From Rostratula benghalensis (Eukaryota > Chordata > Aves > Charadriiformes > Rostratulidae), in the NCBI GenBank assembly GCA_013399305.1, contig VXAI01000067.1:3989286-4053285 (forward strand): a stretch of 64,000 bases of DNA. Direction: 5' to 3'. This document shows, in pieces, positions 28,201-37,716 of the stretch. The first letter of the stretch is position 1, and each line of letters starts with the position of its first letter. The translations under genes were made by a program, and so were the position numbers. The notes under the pieces were generated by a model, which saw only the letters and a program-made list of their open reading frames with translations, was not told where the DNA came from and did not search any database.

Positions 28201-31200
28201 GCAAATCAATATTTTCAAATATATATTTTAATTCACCAGTGCAAGGTTAGAGTCCTACAATCTTCACAGTTTATATTATATCTATACTCTAGTCCAGGTC
28301 TTCAAATTACTAGATTGAGTCAGTATGTTCCTCATGGATTTATTCAAAAGCAATTGCACCTGAGTATGCTACAGTTTAAGGGAATAAAAACTTACCTGAT
28401 CGAGTATCACAGGCTGTGCTGTTAGAGTAGTCACTGGCCTGGATACAGGTTGAGCCACTACAGGAACTGTGATACTTCTTGATACTGGCTGTGTGGTCAC
28501 TGGAATGCTAACAGGCTGTGATATTCCAGAACCTGACCCAGTCATCTGCTGTGTTGACAAACATCCAGCAACTGGTCTCTGCAGCGTTTGTGAAGTTCCT
28601 GAAACATTCACTGGTACAGACAATGGCTGAACTGCCACAGCACTAGTTGTAGGTCTGGATACAGACTGAAAGACTGATGAAACAGGCACGGCACTGGGGC
28701 TGGAGGCAGGTGTCGCGTAATGGTGACTGTCAGGCTTGAATGTTGCAACTGTACCTGTTACAAAGGATTCCAAAGTTATCTTTATATAATATTGCAGTCA
28801 GATGTTTCATAAGTGTTGTGGATTTTTTGTTTTTAATTACCATATTAGGACAATAAAGTACCTCTACTGGGTGCACCATTCTGTATCCCCCTTCGTGATG
28901 AGCTGAGGTTGACTCTGTTCAATATATCTGTCAAAAGTTACATTTAGCTTAATTGCAGTTAATAGCTTAATTGCTTTTCAAATTAAAAGTAGCATTCATA
29001 TACACTAATTGCCAATCAGGATTTGACATCTAAATTAGAATATTATTTCTAAAAAAAATACGTGGCAAAACAAAACATAATTGGTAGAAATACATGTTCC
29101 TCTACTCCTCTTCTCTTAGGTTAAGCTAGTTCACCTAAGAATCTCAGTTTTTATTTTCTTGGAGATAGAATAACACACAAATAAGAATGCAAACAAAAAA
29201 ATAACATTTCATAAATATTTAGCTTTGCTGATTATAATGCATTTATTCACTTCTGTTTCTCATACACCTAAGAAGTTCCTCAAATACTAGAGCCGCTCTA
29301 AACTAAAGGAAGTATTTTATCTAAACCAGTAACTACACAATTTGGTTCACTATCATAGGAAGATACAGCACTTATAAACTTGTTTTCTGACTTCATGATC
29401 TCAATTTTTCAACGTGAAAGAAAAATCAACAGACCAGCAATCAAAGGAGTTGTCTTGGAAATGCATTACAACAGGACTGGTTTTCTTGCATATCCTCTGT
29501 GGTAGTCTATGACCAGTGTTCTAGCTCGTTAGAAACACATGGAATTTCTTAGATTTCATGCTTGCTCCTTAACTAATGCCACAAATATTCCCCAACATTT
29601 CATGTCTTAATATGGAGTTTCTAATCATTCCAGAATGTTACAAATATATTCATTAAATCAAAATATTTTTTCTACTACCAGATTCTCAATTCCGTTAGTG
29701 TTGCTGTCAAGTTTCTTGCTCTGACATGTGAAAATATGCATATGAAATTAGACAGATCCTTCAATATCTAAACAACAACATTTAATGTACCTTCTCAAAC
29801 CAGGGTCAAATTACATCAGGATCTCAAACAAACAGATCTTAGAGTATCTACACATTGTGTTTAACAACCTCAAGGCTGTTTCTACCAGCAATGGCTCATT
29901 AGTATACACTACTTGGGTTGATAAATAAATCTAGCAGTAGTAGAGCTCAGATCACAGCTTTCAACCTGTCACCTGCATTCAGATCTTACTAATAAAAAAG
30001 CAGCTGCAACCAACAGATCCAAACAGGTTTGCATTTTTTAACATACGATGGAATTTCACTCTCTAAGAGTAATACTATTTTTACTTCAACACAACACTAA
30101 CTACAAGCAAGGATTTAGCTGAACCTATACTTTGTGTTAATAAATCTATACCTGACATTTGAATTCCAGAGTGAAATGCAACTAAAGCCCTCATCTACCT
30201 ACAAAAAAACCCCAGCAAGCTATCCTAAAGTTATGTCTCAGCTCCAGACAGTCTGATGCACACACAATTCACATCCTAAAATACAAAGGTAGATTTTACC
30301 ATTTTAAAAAAGAACATTTCAGGAATCGAGTGACTTGAAATTATAAACAAGATTTACATTATTTCACTGATTCTTCATAGACTTGATGTGCCCTTTCCTC
30401 CCCCCCCATCAAAGTATTACTTGTCCTGCTTAGGTAAAACAGCACTGAAGAAAGCTAACATGCAGCACAACGTTTTAAAGTAGCAACAAATTACAGGTTT
30501 GTCTTATCATGAAAAAGGAAGCAAGAAAAAAATGAGCAGTTGCAGGAAATGGTAAAGGCAACAAAATGTGAATTATTTTTCCTCTCAGTCAAACTTATCC
30601 TCCACTTTATAGTACATGACACTGTGCCAGCAACTCAGAGTCAGGTTTTTAACTATTTATTTCAAGTTTTCCACACCTGTCTGTATATAAAAACCGGTAA
30701 CTGCATTATCAGGAAAAGGTTAAAAAAAAATTTTGTAGAATACATAGAATACATGTAGAAAACATATCTTTCAGAAAAATTAAGAACTACATGCGCTTTG
30801 TCACCTAATTTTTCACCTGATCAGACAGGAATTTTCTCAGGTAAAAACTAAACAGCGGTCATAAGCAAAGTTGAGTCCACCGTGTCTTACCTATCACCAG
30901 TAACAAACTGAAGCCTGACTACTGTCAGGTAGTGCTACTTACAAGCCAGAGAACAACTGAGGTCATTCTTCCATAGCTGTTTTTGATAGTGAAGTAGAAG
31001 ATTACAAAGAGAAAAGTTGAGGAAAGGGAAGGAAAAGAGATAAAGTAAAAAGTTATACCATGAGTGATTTTCCTGGTGTCAGGACTGAGTACGGACAGCA
31101 CTAGAGTAAGACACATACATTTTAAGTCTCCGTCTTTTACCAAAGTTCTTGAAGTTACAGAATCATATCAACATTATAGTTTTTACCTGAAATATTTCCA

Positions 31201-32665
31201 TCCTTTCTGACTACAAAAAAATCTTGAGCCTACAACTGCAATGTAACTTGGCTTATTTGTTGTTCCAACATATGCCTAGTGCCTTAATAGTTGTTCTATG
31301 CCATGACAAAATGGCAAATGGCCAGCAGCAATCCAGGTCTCTTGACTTTCCAGAAAACAACAAGGCTATTTTCAGTCCTTCTGGAAGTCTGTAACCGCAC
31401 AAATATTTTACTTCGAGTAATTTTAAAATATTCTTCAAATTTTCCACTTTAAGCTAGTGTAAGGAACACTAGACTTACTATCCCAGTGAGTAACGAAGTA
31501 TAATAGAATTAGATGGAAGATGTAACTACTGTGAACTAAAGTAACTAAACAGCTACTAATAGCTCCAAAGTCCATGAGCCAGAGTGTGACAGACAGCCTT
31601 GTTTCATATTTTGTCTTGAGATTCTTCACTGCAAACTCTAAATCTTCAGGAAATTACTATGGAAATCTTGGATAGAAGCAGTAAACCTCACCAGACAAAG
31701 CGTCATTCTAGCTGTTTCTCAAAACAGCTAGAGAAAACTTAGGTCAAACCTCTTAACAATTGCCTACAAAATGCCTGCATACAGAAATCAGAAAGTTTCA
31801 TGACTAAAATTAATTTAAGTAACAAAAATATTCTCCTTTACTTACCTGCCACAGCCCAAGCACAGGACAAACATGGAATCCTGACATCTGCTGTCATCAC
31901 AACCACCTAACCTCACTCCCTGTACTGCCTGCATTAGAAGAAAACTACAGAACTTGATGAAAAAAACTCTATTTTACAGGGGATGAATGAATATATTAAT
32001 AAAAATATCTTACTTAACAAAGAGGCTTCTACTATTTTCACATTAATCACTTTACCTGATTGTGCTTATAGACACTTGAGACAGTTACCTTGGTTTTGTC
32101 AGAATGATGTCCACCAACACATGAAATGTGGGGTGGGAAAAAAAGAGGGACTGTAACATGAAGACTTAAATTCATGCACATTACTTTAGTTGGGAAACAC
32201 TTCAAGTATCTAACTAAATATCAACTACATTAACAGTAACTGCATGCATGGTTTCAGCATATTGGATTTTTAACAATATTGTTAATGCTAAAACCTTCAA
32301 AGGTCCTCGTTTTGACTTAAGACTTAATGTCAGAACTGTGCATAACCTTGGGTTTTAGGACAGAATTTAAGAAATCCTATTTTCATTATGACAGCTACAA
32401 CTACAGAACAGCTTTAAGACACAGAATTTCTTAGGTCTTGCTGTTAAAAATGCTATATTTTCAAAGTAAATTTAAAATATTACTCTTTGAAATATCTGTT
32501 TTAAATTACGGAAGAGGTTATCTTACATGTACTAGCTGGTTTCGAGCTTGAGATTTCCCCAACAAAGATGGGCTCATCATCATCATCATCTTCCTCCACT
32601 TCTTTCACTCTCTTTTGCCATGGTTCTAGCTCTTCCTCTTCACATTCCATAAATAATTCTGCCAT
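4234..32665 (-). CDS. ZNF280D: ZNF280D, zinc finger protein 280D (spliced, 3' part missing)
   Basis: Seventeen coding exons join in one continuous frame of about 753 codons from the ATG at 32665 to the donor at 4234. The N-terminus [18 protein letters not shown] is the signature I recognise for ZNF280D; the stretches [18 protein letters not shown] and [10 protein letters not shown] also match from memory. ZNF280 proteins (relatives of fly Su(Hw)) are nuclear C2H2 proteins with poorly defined roles in transcription or chromatin. Visible layout: acidic N-terminus (1-46), Ser/Thr/Pro/Val-rich region (47-260), a zinc-finger cluster (about 267-552), a Lys/Ser/Thr linker (553-630), and further fingers (634-735). 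Two fingers are split by introns. The C-terminal 200 or so residues expected from mammals are not seen. Every exon junction keeps phase and uses GT-AG. Identification rests on remembered homologues, not on a search. Confidence 0.95.
4448..4566 (-). CDS. ZNF280D: ZNF280D exon 17, residues 702-741
   Basis: A 119-nt exon; acceptor cttctctag, donor AAAG|GTGAGT, phase 2 in, 1 out. It encodes [19 protein letters not shown] and [20 protein letters not shown]: the last C2H2-type finger seen, with the DFLxDVSGLD motif shared with ZNF280D. Confidence 0.96.
4567..5139 (-). other. ZNF280D intron 16
   Basis: 573-bp AT-rich intron. A weak CR1-like snippet (ggaatcatagaaattcaaga, 5039-5058) is too short to call. 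Confidence 0.75.
5140..5202 (-). CDS. ZNF280D: ZNF280D exon 16, residues 681-701
   Basis: A 63-nt exon; acceptor acatttag, donor CTACG|GTAATT, phase 2 both sides. It encodes (S)[20 protein letters not shown], aligned with the mammalian SFHSNRPSKRFCIFKKHSE stretch. The symmetric phase means it could be skipped in frame, but exon 15's last finger would lose its final His. Confidence 0.93.
5203..6897 (-). other. ZNF280D intron 15
   Basis: About 1.7 kb of AT-rich intron. Open frames at 5475-5991 overlap on both strands and lack similarity or splice context. Confidence 0.75.
6898..7038 (-). CDS. ZNF280D: ZNF280D exon 15, residues 634-680
   Basis: A 141-nt exon; acceptor tactgttag, donor ATGAG|GTAAGA, phase 2 on both sides. 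It contains [18 protein letters not shown] and [19 protein letters not shown], two closely spaced atypical C2H2 units typical of this part of ZNF280 proteins. Confidence 0.96.
7039..8234 (-). other. ZNF280D intron 14
   Basis: About 1.2 kb of AT-rich intron with a 17-base poly-A run near 7146-7162. No exon or repeat family recognised. Confidence 0.75.
8235..8479 (-). CDS. ZNF280D: ZNF280D exon 14, residues 553-633 (Lys/Ser/Thr-rich linker)
   Basis: A 245-nt exon; acceptor catacttgtag, donor CTAAG|GTAAAA. It starts [15 protein letters not shown] and runs into a low-complexity linker with [14 protein letters not shown]. Near the end 13 consecutive A (sense) encode the lysines of [16 protein letters not shown]; the true frame continues into NTALHNLR, which matches the mammalian NTALRNLR. 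An overlapping frame (8236-8460) also stays open and is a shadow. Confidence 0.94.
8480..10025 (-). other. ZNF280D intron 13
   Basis: About 1.55 kb of AT-rich intron. Small open frames at 8543-9107 have no recognisable similarity. Confidence 0.75.
10026..10160 (-). CDS. ZNF280D: ZNF280D exon 13, residues 508-552
   Basis: A 135-nt, phase 0-0 exon; acceptor ctatttttaaaag, donor AAG|GTAAGT. It encodes [17 protein letters not shown], then [11 protein letters not shown] (finger), followed by the basic/Pro stretch [14 protein letters not shown]. Confidence 0.96.
10488..10634 (-). CDS. ZNF280D: ZNF280D exon 12, residues 459-507
   Basis: A 147-nt, phase 0-0 exon; acceptor tctgttctag, donor CAG|GTAAGC. 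It finishes one finger ([20 protein letters not shown]) and contains another ([20 protein letters not shown] then H). It has a multiple of three bases and could be skipped in frame, but would remove two fingers. Confidence 0.97.
10746..10846 (-). CDS. ZNF280D: ZNF280D exon 11, residues 425-458
   Basis: A 101-nt exon; acceptor atattttctag, donor CAG|GTATCT. It encodes a complete finger, [20 protein letters not shown] then NH, followed by [10 protein letters not shown], which carries the first Cys of the next finger. The second Cys is in exon 12. Intron 11 is only 111 bp. Confidence 0.97.
11110..11267 (-). CDS. ZNF280D: ZNF280D exon 10, residues 372-424
   Basis: A 158-nt exon; acceptor gtcttttaaag, donor ATCTA|GTAAGT. 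It begins (R)[19 protein letters not shown], completing the finger begun in exon 9, then holds a full C2H2 finger, [20 protein letters not shown] with a following TH (CxxC and Hx4H). Confidence 0.97.
11268..13105 (-). other. ZNF280D intron 9
   Basis: About 1.84 kb of AT-rich intron that interrupts a zinc finger. Short open frames only; nothing else identified. Confidence 0.75.
13106..13335 (-). CDS. ZNF280D: ZNF280D exon 9, residues 296-371
   Basis: A 230-nt exon; acceptor tttccatccag, donor ATAAG|GTATTT, phase 0 in and 2 out. It starts [10 protein letters not shown], contains the highly conserved [18 protein letters not shown], and ends with the Cys half of a finger, [15 protein letters not shown]. 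The His half is in exon 10, so the intron splits this finger. Confidence 0.97.
13336..15040 (-). other. ZNF280D intron 8
   Basis: About 1.7 kb of AT-rich DNA. Overlapping short open frames on both strands at 14288-14620 have no recognisable similarity. Nothing else identified. Confidence 0.75.
15041..15150 (-). CDS. ZNF280D: ZNF280D exon 8, residues 259-295
   Basis: A 110-nt exon; acceptor caattttacag, donor AAG|GTAAAA, phase 1 in and 0 out. It encodes [15 protein letters not shown] then [20 protein letters not shown], the first C2H2-type unit (CPKC...H...H). [14 protein letters not shown] is close to mammalian ZNF280D. Confidence 0.95.
15352..15399 (-). CDS. ZNF280D: ZNF280D exon 7, residues 243-258 (48 nt)
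   Basis: Acceptor ttgttctccag, donor ACAG|GTCTGT, phase 1 on both sides, encoding (G)[16 protein letters not shown] do not remember an equivalent in the mammalian protein, so the call rests on splice sites, phase and position between two good exons. It may be an optional cassette. Confidence 0.65.
15400..17366 (-). other. ZNF280D intron 6
   Basis: About 2 kb with a CR1 fragment at 16717-16870 and a 21-base poly-A run at 15503-15523 (poly-T on the sense strand). No exon seen. Confidence 0.75.
16717..16870 (-). mobile_element. CR1 3'-end fragment
   Basis: Begins acagaatcacagaat, the reverse complement of a CR1 3' end, then runs through ttgggcctgtggagg, gttcaaagcaagtccaacc and cagtcaacttctgaatatctc, which resemble an older CR1 subfamily. 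Strongly diverged. The right boundary is approximate. Confidence 0.8.
17367..17411 (-). CDS. ZNF280D: ZNF280D exon 6, residues 228-242 (45 nt)
   Basis: Acceptor ttcacctacag, donor AAAG|GTAGGG, phase 1 on both sides. It encodes (V)[14 protein letters not shown], which aligns with the mammalian VKSPSVTSSQAMLAK segment as remembered. Being 45 nt and phase-symmetric, it can be skipped without a frameshift. Confidence 0.82.
17412..21166 (-). other. ZNF280D intron 5
   Basis: About 3.75 kb. Mammalian ZNF280D, as I remember it, has a roughly 40-residue block (with PKKPKPSES) between the sequences of exons 5 and 6. I could not find an exon for it here. A GC-richer patch at 19550-19740 has overlapping open frames but no matching splice sites. 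A strong acceptor/donor pair at about 18104-18130 would define a 17-nt exon of the wrong phase. Confidence 0.6.
21167..21284 (-). CDS. ZNF280D: ZNF280D exon 5, residues 189-227
   Basis: A 118-nt exon, phase 0 in, phase 1 out; acceptor tcttactag, donor ACAG|GTGGGT. It encodes [13 protein letters not shown] and then [18 protein letters not shown]. The LF...GxxxYQxGP pattern lines up with LFDLTQDTGLSHYQGGP as I remember the mammalian protein. No known domain motif is seen. Confidence 0.88.
22885..24256 (+). mobile_element. CR1 non-LTR retrotransposon, degraded 3' part
   Basis: About 1.37 kb of a CR1 LINE on the plus strand. Reverse-transcriptase remnants are readable across several frames: the segment around 23110-23190 has [20 protein letters not shown], and the catalytic-type box FADDTMLCG lies at about 23369-23395. 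Downstream are [19 protein letters not shown] (about 23715-23775) and [20 protein letters not shown] (about 24057-24117). The 3' end has the typical ggtcccttccaacc block and attctatgat. Stops and frameshifts break the frame, and the element is 5'-truncated, so it is dead. It is inserted antisense to ZNF280D. Confidence 0.95.
27415..27447. repeat. Perfect 13-bp inverted repeat (hairpin) in intron 4
   Basis: ctactgtcaggtt (27415-27427) and aacctgacagtag (27435-27447) are exact reverse complements separated by tcacttt. No protein or known RNA is recognised. Confidence 0.8.
27902..27969 (-). repeat. Partial duplicate of the intron 3/exon 4 junction
   Basis: 68 bp match 28725-28792 with two mismatches (gatac for gttac; ccaaat for ccaaag). 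The copy contains an acceptor (tttgtatcag at 27932) followed by about 30 bp of exon 4 sequence. It lies 823 bp downstream in transcription direction, inside intron 4. Spliced from exon 3 it would read TVATFKPDS, then about 20 unrelated codons, then TAG. Confidence 0.85.
28396..28754 (-). CDS. ZNF280D: ZNF280D exon 4, residues 69-188
   Basis: A 359-nt exon, the largest here. Acceptor ctttgtaacag, donor CAG|GTAAGT (28397-28394 side), phase 1 in and phase 0 out. It opens with [12 protein letters not shown] (the equivalent mammalian motif is similar) and continues as a Ser/Thr/Pro/Val/Gln-rich, probably disordered region. It carries degenerate units: [45 protein letters not shown] and QPV. The in-frame extension beyond the donor (VSFYSLKL, then stop) is intronic. 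Confidence 0.93.
28408..28518 (-). repeat. Degenerate QPVSxPVTT repeats coded in exon 4
   Basis: Exon codons 80-116 contain three near-adjacent units ([27 protein letters not shown]) and a partial QPV. Two looser units lie upstream at exon codons 30 and 43. The DNA copies are diverged, so this is an old expansion. Confidence 0.7.
28862..28927 (-). CDS. ZNF280D: ZNF280D exon 3, residues 47-68
   Basis: A 66-nt exon with acceptor ttttgacag and donor AGAG|GTACTT, phase 1 on both sides. It encodes (Y)ILNRVN followed by a Ser/Arg/Gly-rich stretch ending GAPSR. ILNRVN and the SRG spanning the junction match remembered ZNF280D. Confidence 0.92.
28928..32526 (-). other. ZNF280D intron 2
   Basis: About 3.6 kb of AT-rich intron between donor GTAAGA (32526) and the exon 3 acceptor ttttgacag. 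I see no further exon and no recognisable mobile element. Confidence 0.75.
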
Positions 32666-32672
32666 CTTGAGA
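32527..32672 (-). CDS. ZNF280D: ZNF280D exon 2 (start codon), residues 1-46
   Basis: Acceptor ctatctag ends at 32673 and the exon reads TCTCAAG then ATG at 32665. The upstream in-frame extension (MNTERFG...) crosses the acceptor and is intronic, so 32665 is the start chosen; AAGATGG also fits Kozak (A at -3, G at +4). It encodes an acidic N-terminus with a five-Asp run, preceded by VEE and followed by [16 protein letters not shown]. Donor ACAT|GTAAGA leaves one base of the next codon. GAT/GAC repeats give the TCA-repeat microsatellite on the plus strand at about 32575-32590. Confidence 0.95.
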
Positions 32673-35600
32673 CTAGATAGTAAAAACAAAACACATATAC
32701 CAAAACGTTCAGTATTCATGAAACGAATACTTCAGTGTTCAAGATTACTGTACTTCATAATAATTTCCACAGAACAATCTTCCCTCCCCACCCCATCCTC
32801 CCACAATGGTCTATATAGTTGAACCTGATCTGATACAGAAGATCTTGAAAGATCGATAACACATCACCTTTCTGATTAATTATTTGAATTCTTATCTTTG
32901 CTATCAAACATGAAAACAAAAAACAAAGATATATCATTTAAACTATTTTTGTATAATCCACAAGTAACTACCAGAGGAATTCTCTGACACCACACTGAAT
33001 GGTGTCTTAAAGAAACCACTCCTCTTCCAGTAAGTTATTAAAAAGAAACGTGAAGAATCTATTAAGTAGTACATAATATACCTGGCACAATTGAGTTACA
33101 GCAACACTAGTTAAGCTTTACCTTCTATACATGTAAAAAACTCAAACCAAACCAAACAGAACTCCACCCAAACCCACAACCTACCACAACCCCACAAATT
33201 TTGTAAGATTTTTCCAGGCCTTTCCACATAGTCACATTTTCTTTAAAACCCAACAAAACCCAAACAAAATTCCCCATACCCACACAACAAAAAACAATCC
33301 ACCCACAAAAAACCCCTCAAACGAAAAACCCACAACAGCAAAATCCCAAAACTAAACCCACAACACATTGCATAGTGTTTTCATAATTAATTAGGACTTG
33401 ATAAAAATTTTGCATAGGTCTCATTAGACTGAGTCCCTTGCACTTGGAAACTTGCTCTGACAGTAAGGAAAAGACATAATGTATGAAAATAGTAATGAAA
33501 ATATGTAGCTTTTGGACTTAGCCAAATTATGATCAGCATTTCTAATCACAACTGTTCATTTTTTTAAAAAAGAAATGGTCATGGCTAATGAAGCCTCCCC
33601 CTTTCTTTTAATATCCTCTAACATAATCTTGAAAGTATTTCCAAACAATACAGGAAATAAGAAACTTTTCTGTTTCTTTACACACACTCCAATAAGCTAA
33701 TTTGTAGTAAGACCAGTAATTTCATAAAACAACAGAGCTGCCTCAACAATAACCAGTGTTTTCTTTGCCTAAGACTCAGAGCTTCTTCAAATTCAGTTTG
33801 TCATTGGACTACTTTGACAAAAAAGTTAAGAATATACAAGCAACAATTCCTTTCATGAAGGCCACAATCAATATTAGGAAAAATTTTAAGAAAATGTCAT
33901 GTCTTATTATCAGGCCACTACCAACAAAAAAACATTTCTCATACTTCTCTCATTCTTGTACTCATGCAATACTTACCTGGCAGAGCGAACTAGTTAAGGA
34001 AGTTTGGCCTCCCACTATTATGCAGTTTAAGCCCCTAAATTTAACAGCCAGGGCATCAGATCAGCACTAATGTATATGATTATGTCATTAAAATCTATCA
34101 TACTTTATACACAAAATCAAGACTTCATTCTAATTAATAAACTGATATTTCTTAAACTAAATTATTTTTCTTGTAAGATAAAGAGAGTGTTTATTCAACA
34201 CATTTTTCTGTACAATTTCCCATTATTTTCTCCAGTCCAAAAATATTTCATAAGTAGTATATATATTAAACATTGAGTAAAGTTTCTTTTTTGAAAGTAC
34301 AGTTATGCAAAACTAAGAATACTCCTCATTATCTATCAACAGCGTTTGAAATGGAACCCTTTAGCAGACACAGCAAGAAACTGCCTAATATCTAATAGAG
34401 AAGAGAATTTTGGGACAGGAGTAATGAGCTGCTAGATTTGGTGATGGACTGTGGAAATAATTAGTCTGTAAATACCTCATCACAGGGGAGCAAACAGAAT
34501 CATCCCCCTACTTTCATTAGGCATGAGAATGGGGCTGCTGGTGTTACATGCAAAGTCTTGGGGATAACACATAGTAAGGCTGTACTCCTTCCTCCCTCCC
34601 TCCCTGCCTCCATCAGCTTAGAGTGCTGAAGTTAAACATGACGCTAGGAAAAAAAAGAGAGTAAGACATTAAACTAAATTGTTGCAGGAATGAAGCCTAT
34701 TTGCACTTGGACAGAGACAACAGGGGCCATATGCCAGGTCTTGGAAGGATAATCAACCCTGACTCCCCTCTGTAGAATGTTGTTGTTTAGAATGGTTTTA
34801 CTTTACTAACACGGAAGCAAAGTTTATTAGACTTCAAGGCAAAGTGAAAGACCAGTTTTAGAGGCTTTTTACACAGAACGGACAACAAACAGGAGGGTTT
34901 GTCTTTTTTTATTATTATTTTTTTTACAAGTTTATTTGACCTCATGGAAAAAAGTCATCAATTATAAAATATTTATAGAGAATGCAAATGAGAGCACACG
35001 TAATTTATATTAAAACCACCAAATAGAAACAAGCAATCTACCTGTTAACAGAATTCTAACAAGATACTTGCAATAACTTGGCTACACTATAATGCAACTG
35101 TTTTTGTGCTTTAGTGCTTTCAGGGTTTTTTATATACAGATAGAAGTAATTTGACAACATAGGCACGGACTTGTAGAAAGTTACATCAAGTGGTGGCATC
35201 TCTTATAGATGTTTCATTTTATGAATCAGGATGTACATATTAAGGTATTCTCAAAAGGTGACTCCAAACAAATGGCTGCTTTTAAAAGACAATTATCAAG
35301 CCTATTTCAGATCTTCTAATCTATTTCTATTTTAATACTATTCTTTGAAATCAAGCTTTCACTGACTCTTTTTCCCAGAAACAAAGCCAGCCTCATGAGT
35401 TCCCACCCTGCTCCTGCATTGCTCTGTCAGTTGTGCTAGTACAACTTTTCACAGGACTATGACACAAACCAGTACGGGTTAAAAATAGCCTGGCCCACTA
35501 ACAGTTTTACCCGCACAACAGAGAGGTAAAAAAATTAGTGGCCTGAGCAATCTAAGTAGCAGTTTGGGGGAAGGGACTGGATTACAAGTGGTGTGGAGAA

Positions 35601-37716
35601 CCTGCTCAAATGGTCTTCATTGCCAAGGGAAACATCTAGATCCACTTTCAGAGTACAACTAGCTTCCAAGTCTTCAGCTTCTTTAACTACATTAATGTAG
35701 AAAATGCATTCCAGGAATCCTGCTAGCGGTTACTCTCAATGCCAAAACCAACAGTGAACCCCTTCCCAACTCTCCCCAAATATTTCCCAGTGGAGATGCA
35801 GATGCTAGTAACAGAAAGGTAAACTTATGAATAATAGGTTTTATTTTCCTCACTTTCAAGTATGTACAAACATATATACACATTCATACACACATCTCTT
35901 TAAACGTAGTCCATGCATCTGAGAAGTCCAAAACTCCAATTAAATGCTCTACATACCTAATCAAAGAAAGTGTTTAAAACATTGCTCTAGGATAATAAGT
36001 GTCATAATTTTGAACAAGTTCTTTAAAACATTTAAAAAATACCATTACACTATATCAAGATATCGCTTTAAAAGGCAATTGCCCCACAAAAGCTAAGGGT
36101 AGTCATAAAGTTTGTTAGGCAACCACAGATGACCAAAAACCTGCAAAGACAGAAGCTCATGTAACACTCTAATAGCTACTAGACAAGCAATGAACTAAAA
36201 ACGTGATACAAGACAGGAAAAATATTGAACTGAAGAGCAGTAAGCTTCTCATGAAACAAGTGTTTTAGAAGTGCTAGTACGGACATGGCAATTACATTTA
36301 AAGATACCTAACTTTATTAAAGGCCAGTTGTATTTATAACTTTTTTTTTTTACTATTAGAATTTAAAGGCACATACATAAACAGAAGCGATACAAACATT
36401 AGTAAATGTAACAAGAATGTAATCACTATAGTGAAAAGTCTGCAGAAAGTGATCTGCAGACACTTTAAAGATGCATGGAAATCAAGAACATAGAAAATCA
36501 TGGCAAATGCAGCTGCAGTAAGATTTAGGGTTACTGAAAGCCTATTTATTACTTTAAATGCAATTCACCTGTTCCACGCTTAAGGTAAAGCAAGCTTTCC
36601 AATACTCAATACTTCTTTGGATTAGCTTAAAAATAAATGGAACCAAATCACCAATATGAAAACACTTAAAGAATGAGGACATCTCCATTAACCAGAAAGT
36701 TTGTCATCTTACCATAACGGTATGATCACTGAATTATTTAAATATATTTTTTTCTCCGATTTAAACAGCTGTACTTCACATGAATAGTGAAGTTATAGTA
36801 TTTATAACACAGACCATACGGTGAGCACCGATGCTATATTTTTCAACTTCCCACACAGGTACATAAATTTGTGTCGTATTAGTTGTATAAGAGTGTGCAA
36901 TCCACATCTTCAGGACCGTGTGCAATTGTGTTTTTAATAAACCGCTGCATTCGTTTCACCAGCGATGAAACGATGATCGAGCTGAAAACTGCATCTCAAA
37001 GTTTTAAAAACGCCAAAGTAGAAAATACCTTAGCTCAAAACCAAACTACACCAGACAACGCTGGTGAGATGGTACAACAGCCGCGAGTTGGTACAAGCTC
37101 CGCCTCGGGCGGGCTGACACAGCCTTCGCGGGCCGCTGAGGAGCTCACACGCCCGGGCTGCCGCGGGTGTGAGGCAGCGGGAGGCAGCCAAGTCCCCGCG
37201 GGCGGCCCCGAAGCCGCCGCCACCGCTACCGCTCCGCCCGCGGTGCCGCCATCCCCGGCGCAGCCCCACCGCCCCGCCTCCCGCCTTCCCAGCGCCGGGT
37301 GACCGCAAGGACTCGGCTCCGGCTGCAGGTTCGGCTTTGGACGAGGCCCACATACCACAGCCACGCCGGGAGGGGAGGAGGCCCGGCGGCATCCGCTGCC
37401 AATAGCCGGGGGGGGCCTGACCGCGACCGGCCTACGGACGGCGGAGAGAGCCCTATCCAGCACCCCTGCACGGGCAGACGCCCCTCGATTCCATAGCGGG
37501 GCCCCGCGGGCGGCCCAAAGGAGCCCTCACGGCGCGGGGTCCCCGCTCCGCAGATGGGGCGGGGGGACGAGAAGGGGCAAGGCCGCGCTCCGACCTAAGA
37601 TGGCGTCGATCTCACAGGCGACAATCCCCCCGCGGCCCACCCGCCGCCGAGCAGCGGGCTCCCTCCTCCCTGGGAGGCGGCAGGGAGGGCCGAGGGGAAG
37701 AAGCGAGCTGCCTTAC
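32673..37716 (-). other. ZNF280D intron 1
   Basis: About 5 kb of AT-rich intron between the CpG-island donor and the exon 2 acceptor (ctatctag). It contains a G-poor A/C-rich tract near 33131-33365 and a CCTCCCTCCCTCCCTGCC run near 34590-34612. Short open frames here carry no recognisable protein. Confidence 0.7.
33131..33365. repeat. A/C-rich, G-poor low-complexity tract
   Basis: The plus strand is built of aaccc, caaac and accca words with very few G, for more than 200 bp. A related but shorter A/C-rich patch is at 20058-20097 in intron 5. The sense strand of ZNF280D is therefore G/T-rich here. Confidence 0.7.

Larger units (their letters stand above)
21285..28395 (-). other. ZNF280D intron 4
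   Basis: About 7.1 kb, the longest coding intron seen. It holds the degraded CR1 element (22885-24256), a hairpin (27415-27447) and a 68-bp copy of the intron 3/exon 4 junction (27902-27969). The rest is AT-rich with no recognised exon. Confidence 0.75.

Noticed and set aside
32501..32719. Longer N-terminus starting MNTERFG upstream of MAELF
   Set aside because: It reads through the acceptor ctatctag; ZNF280D starts at MAELF, which also has a good Kozak context.
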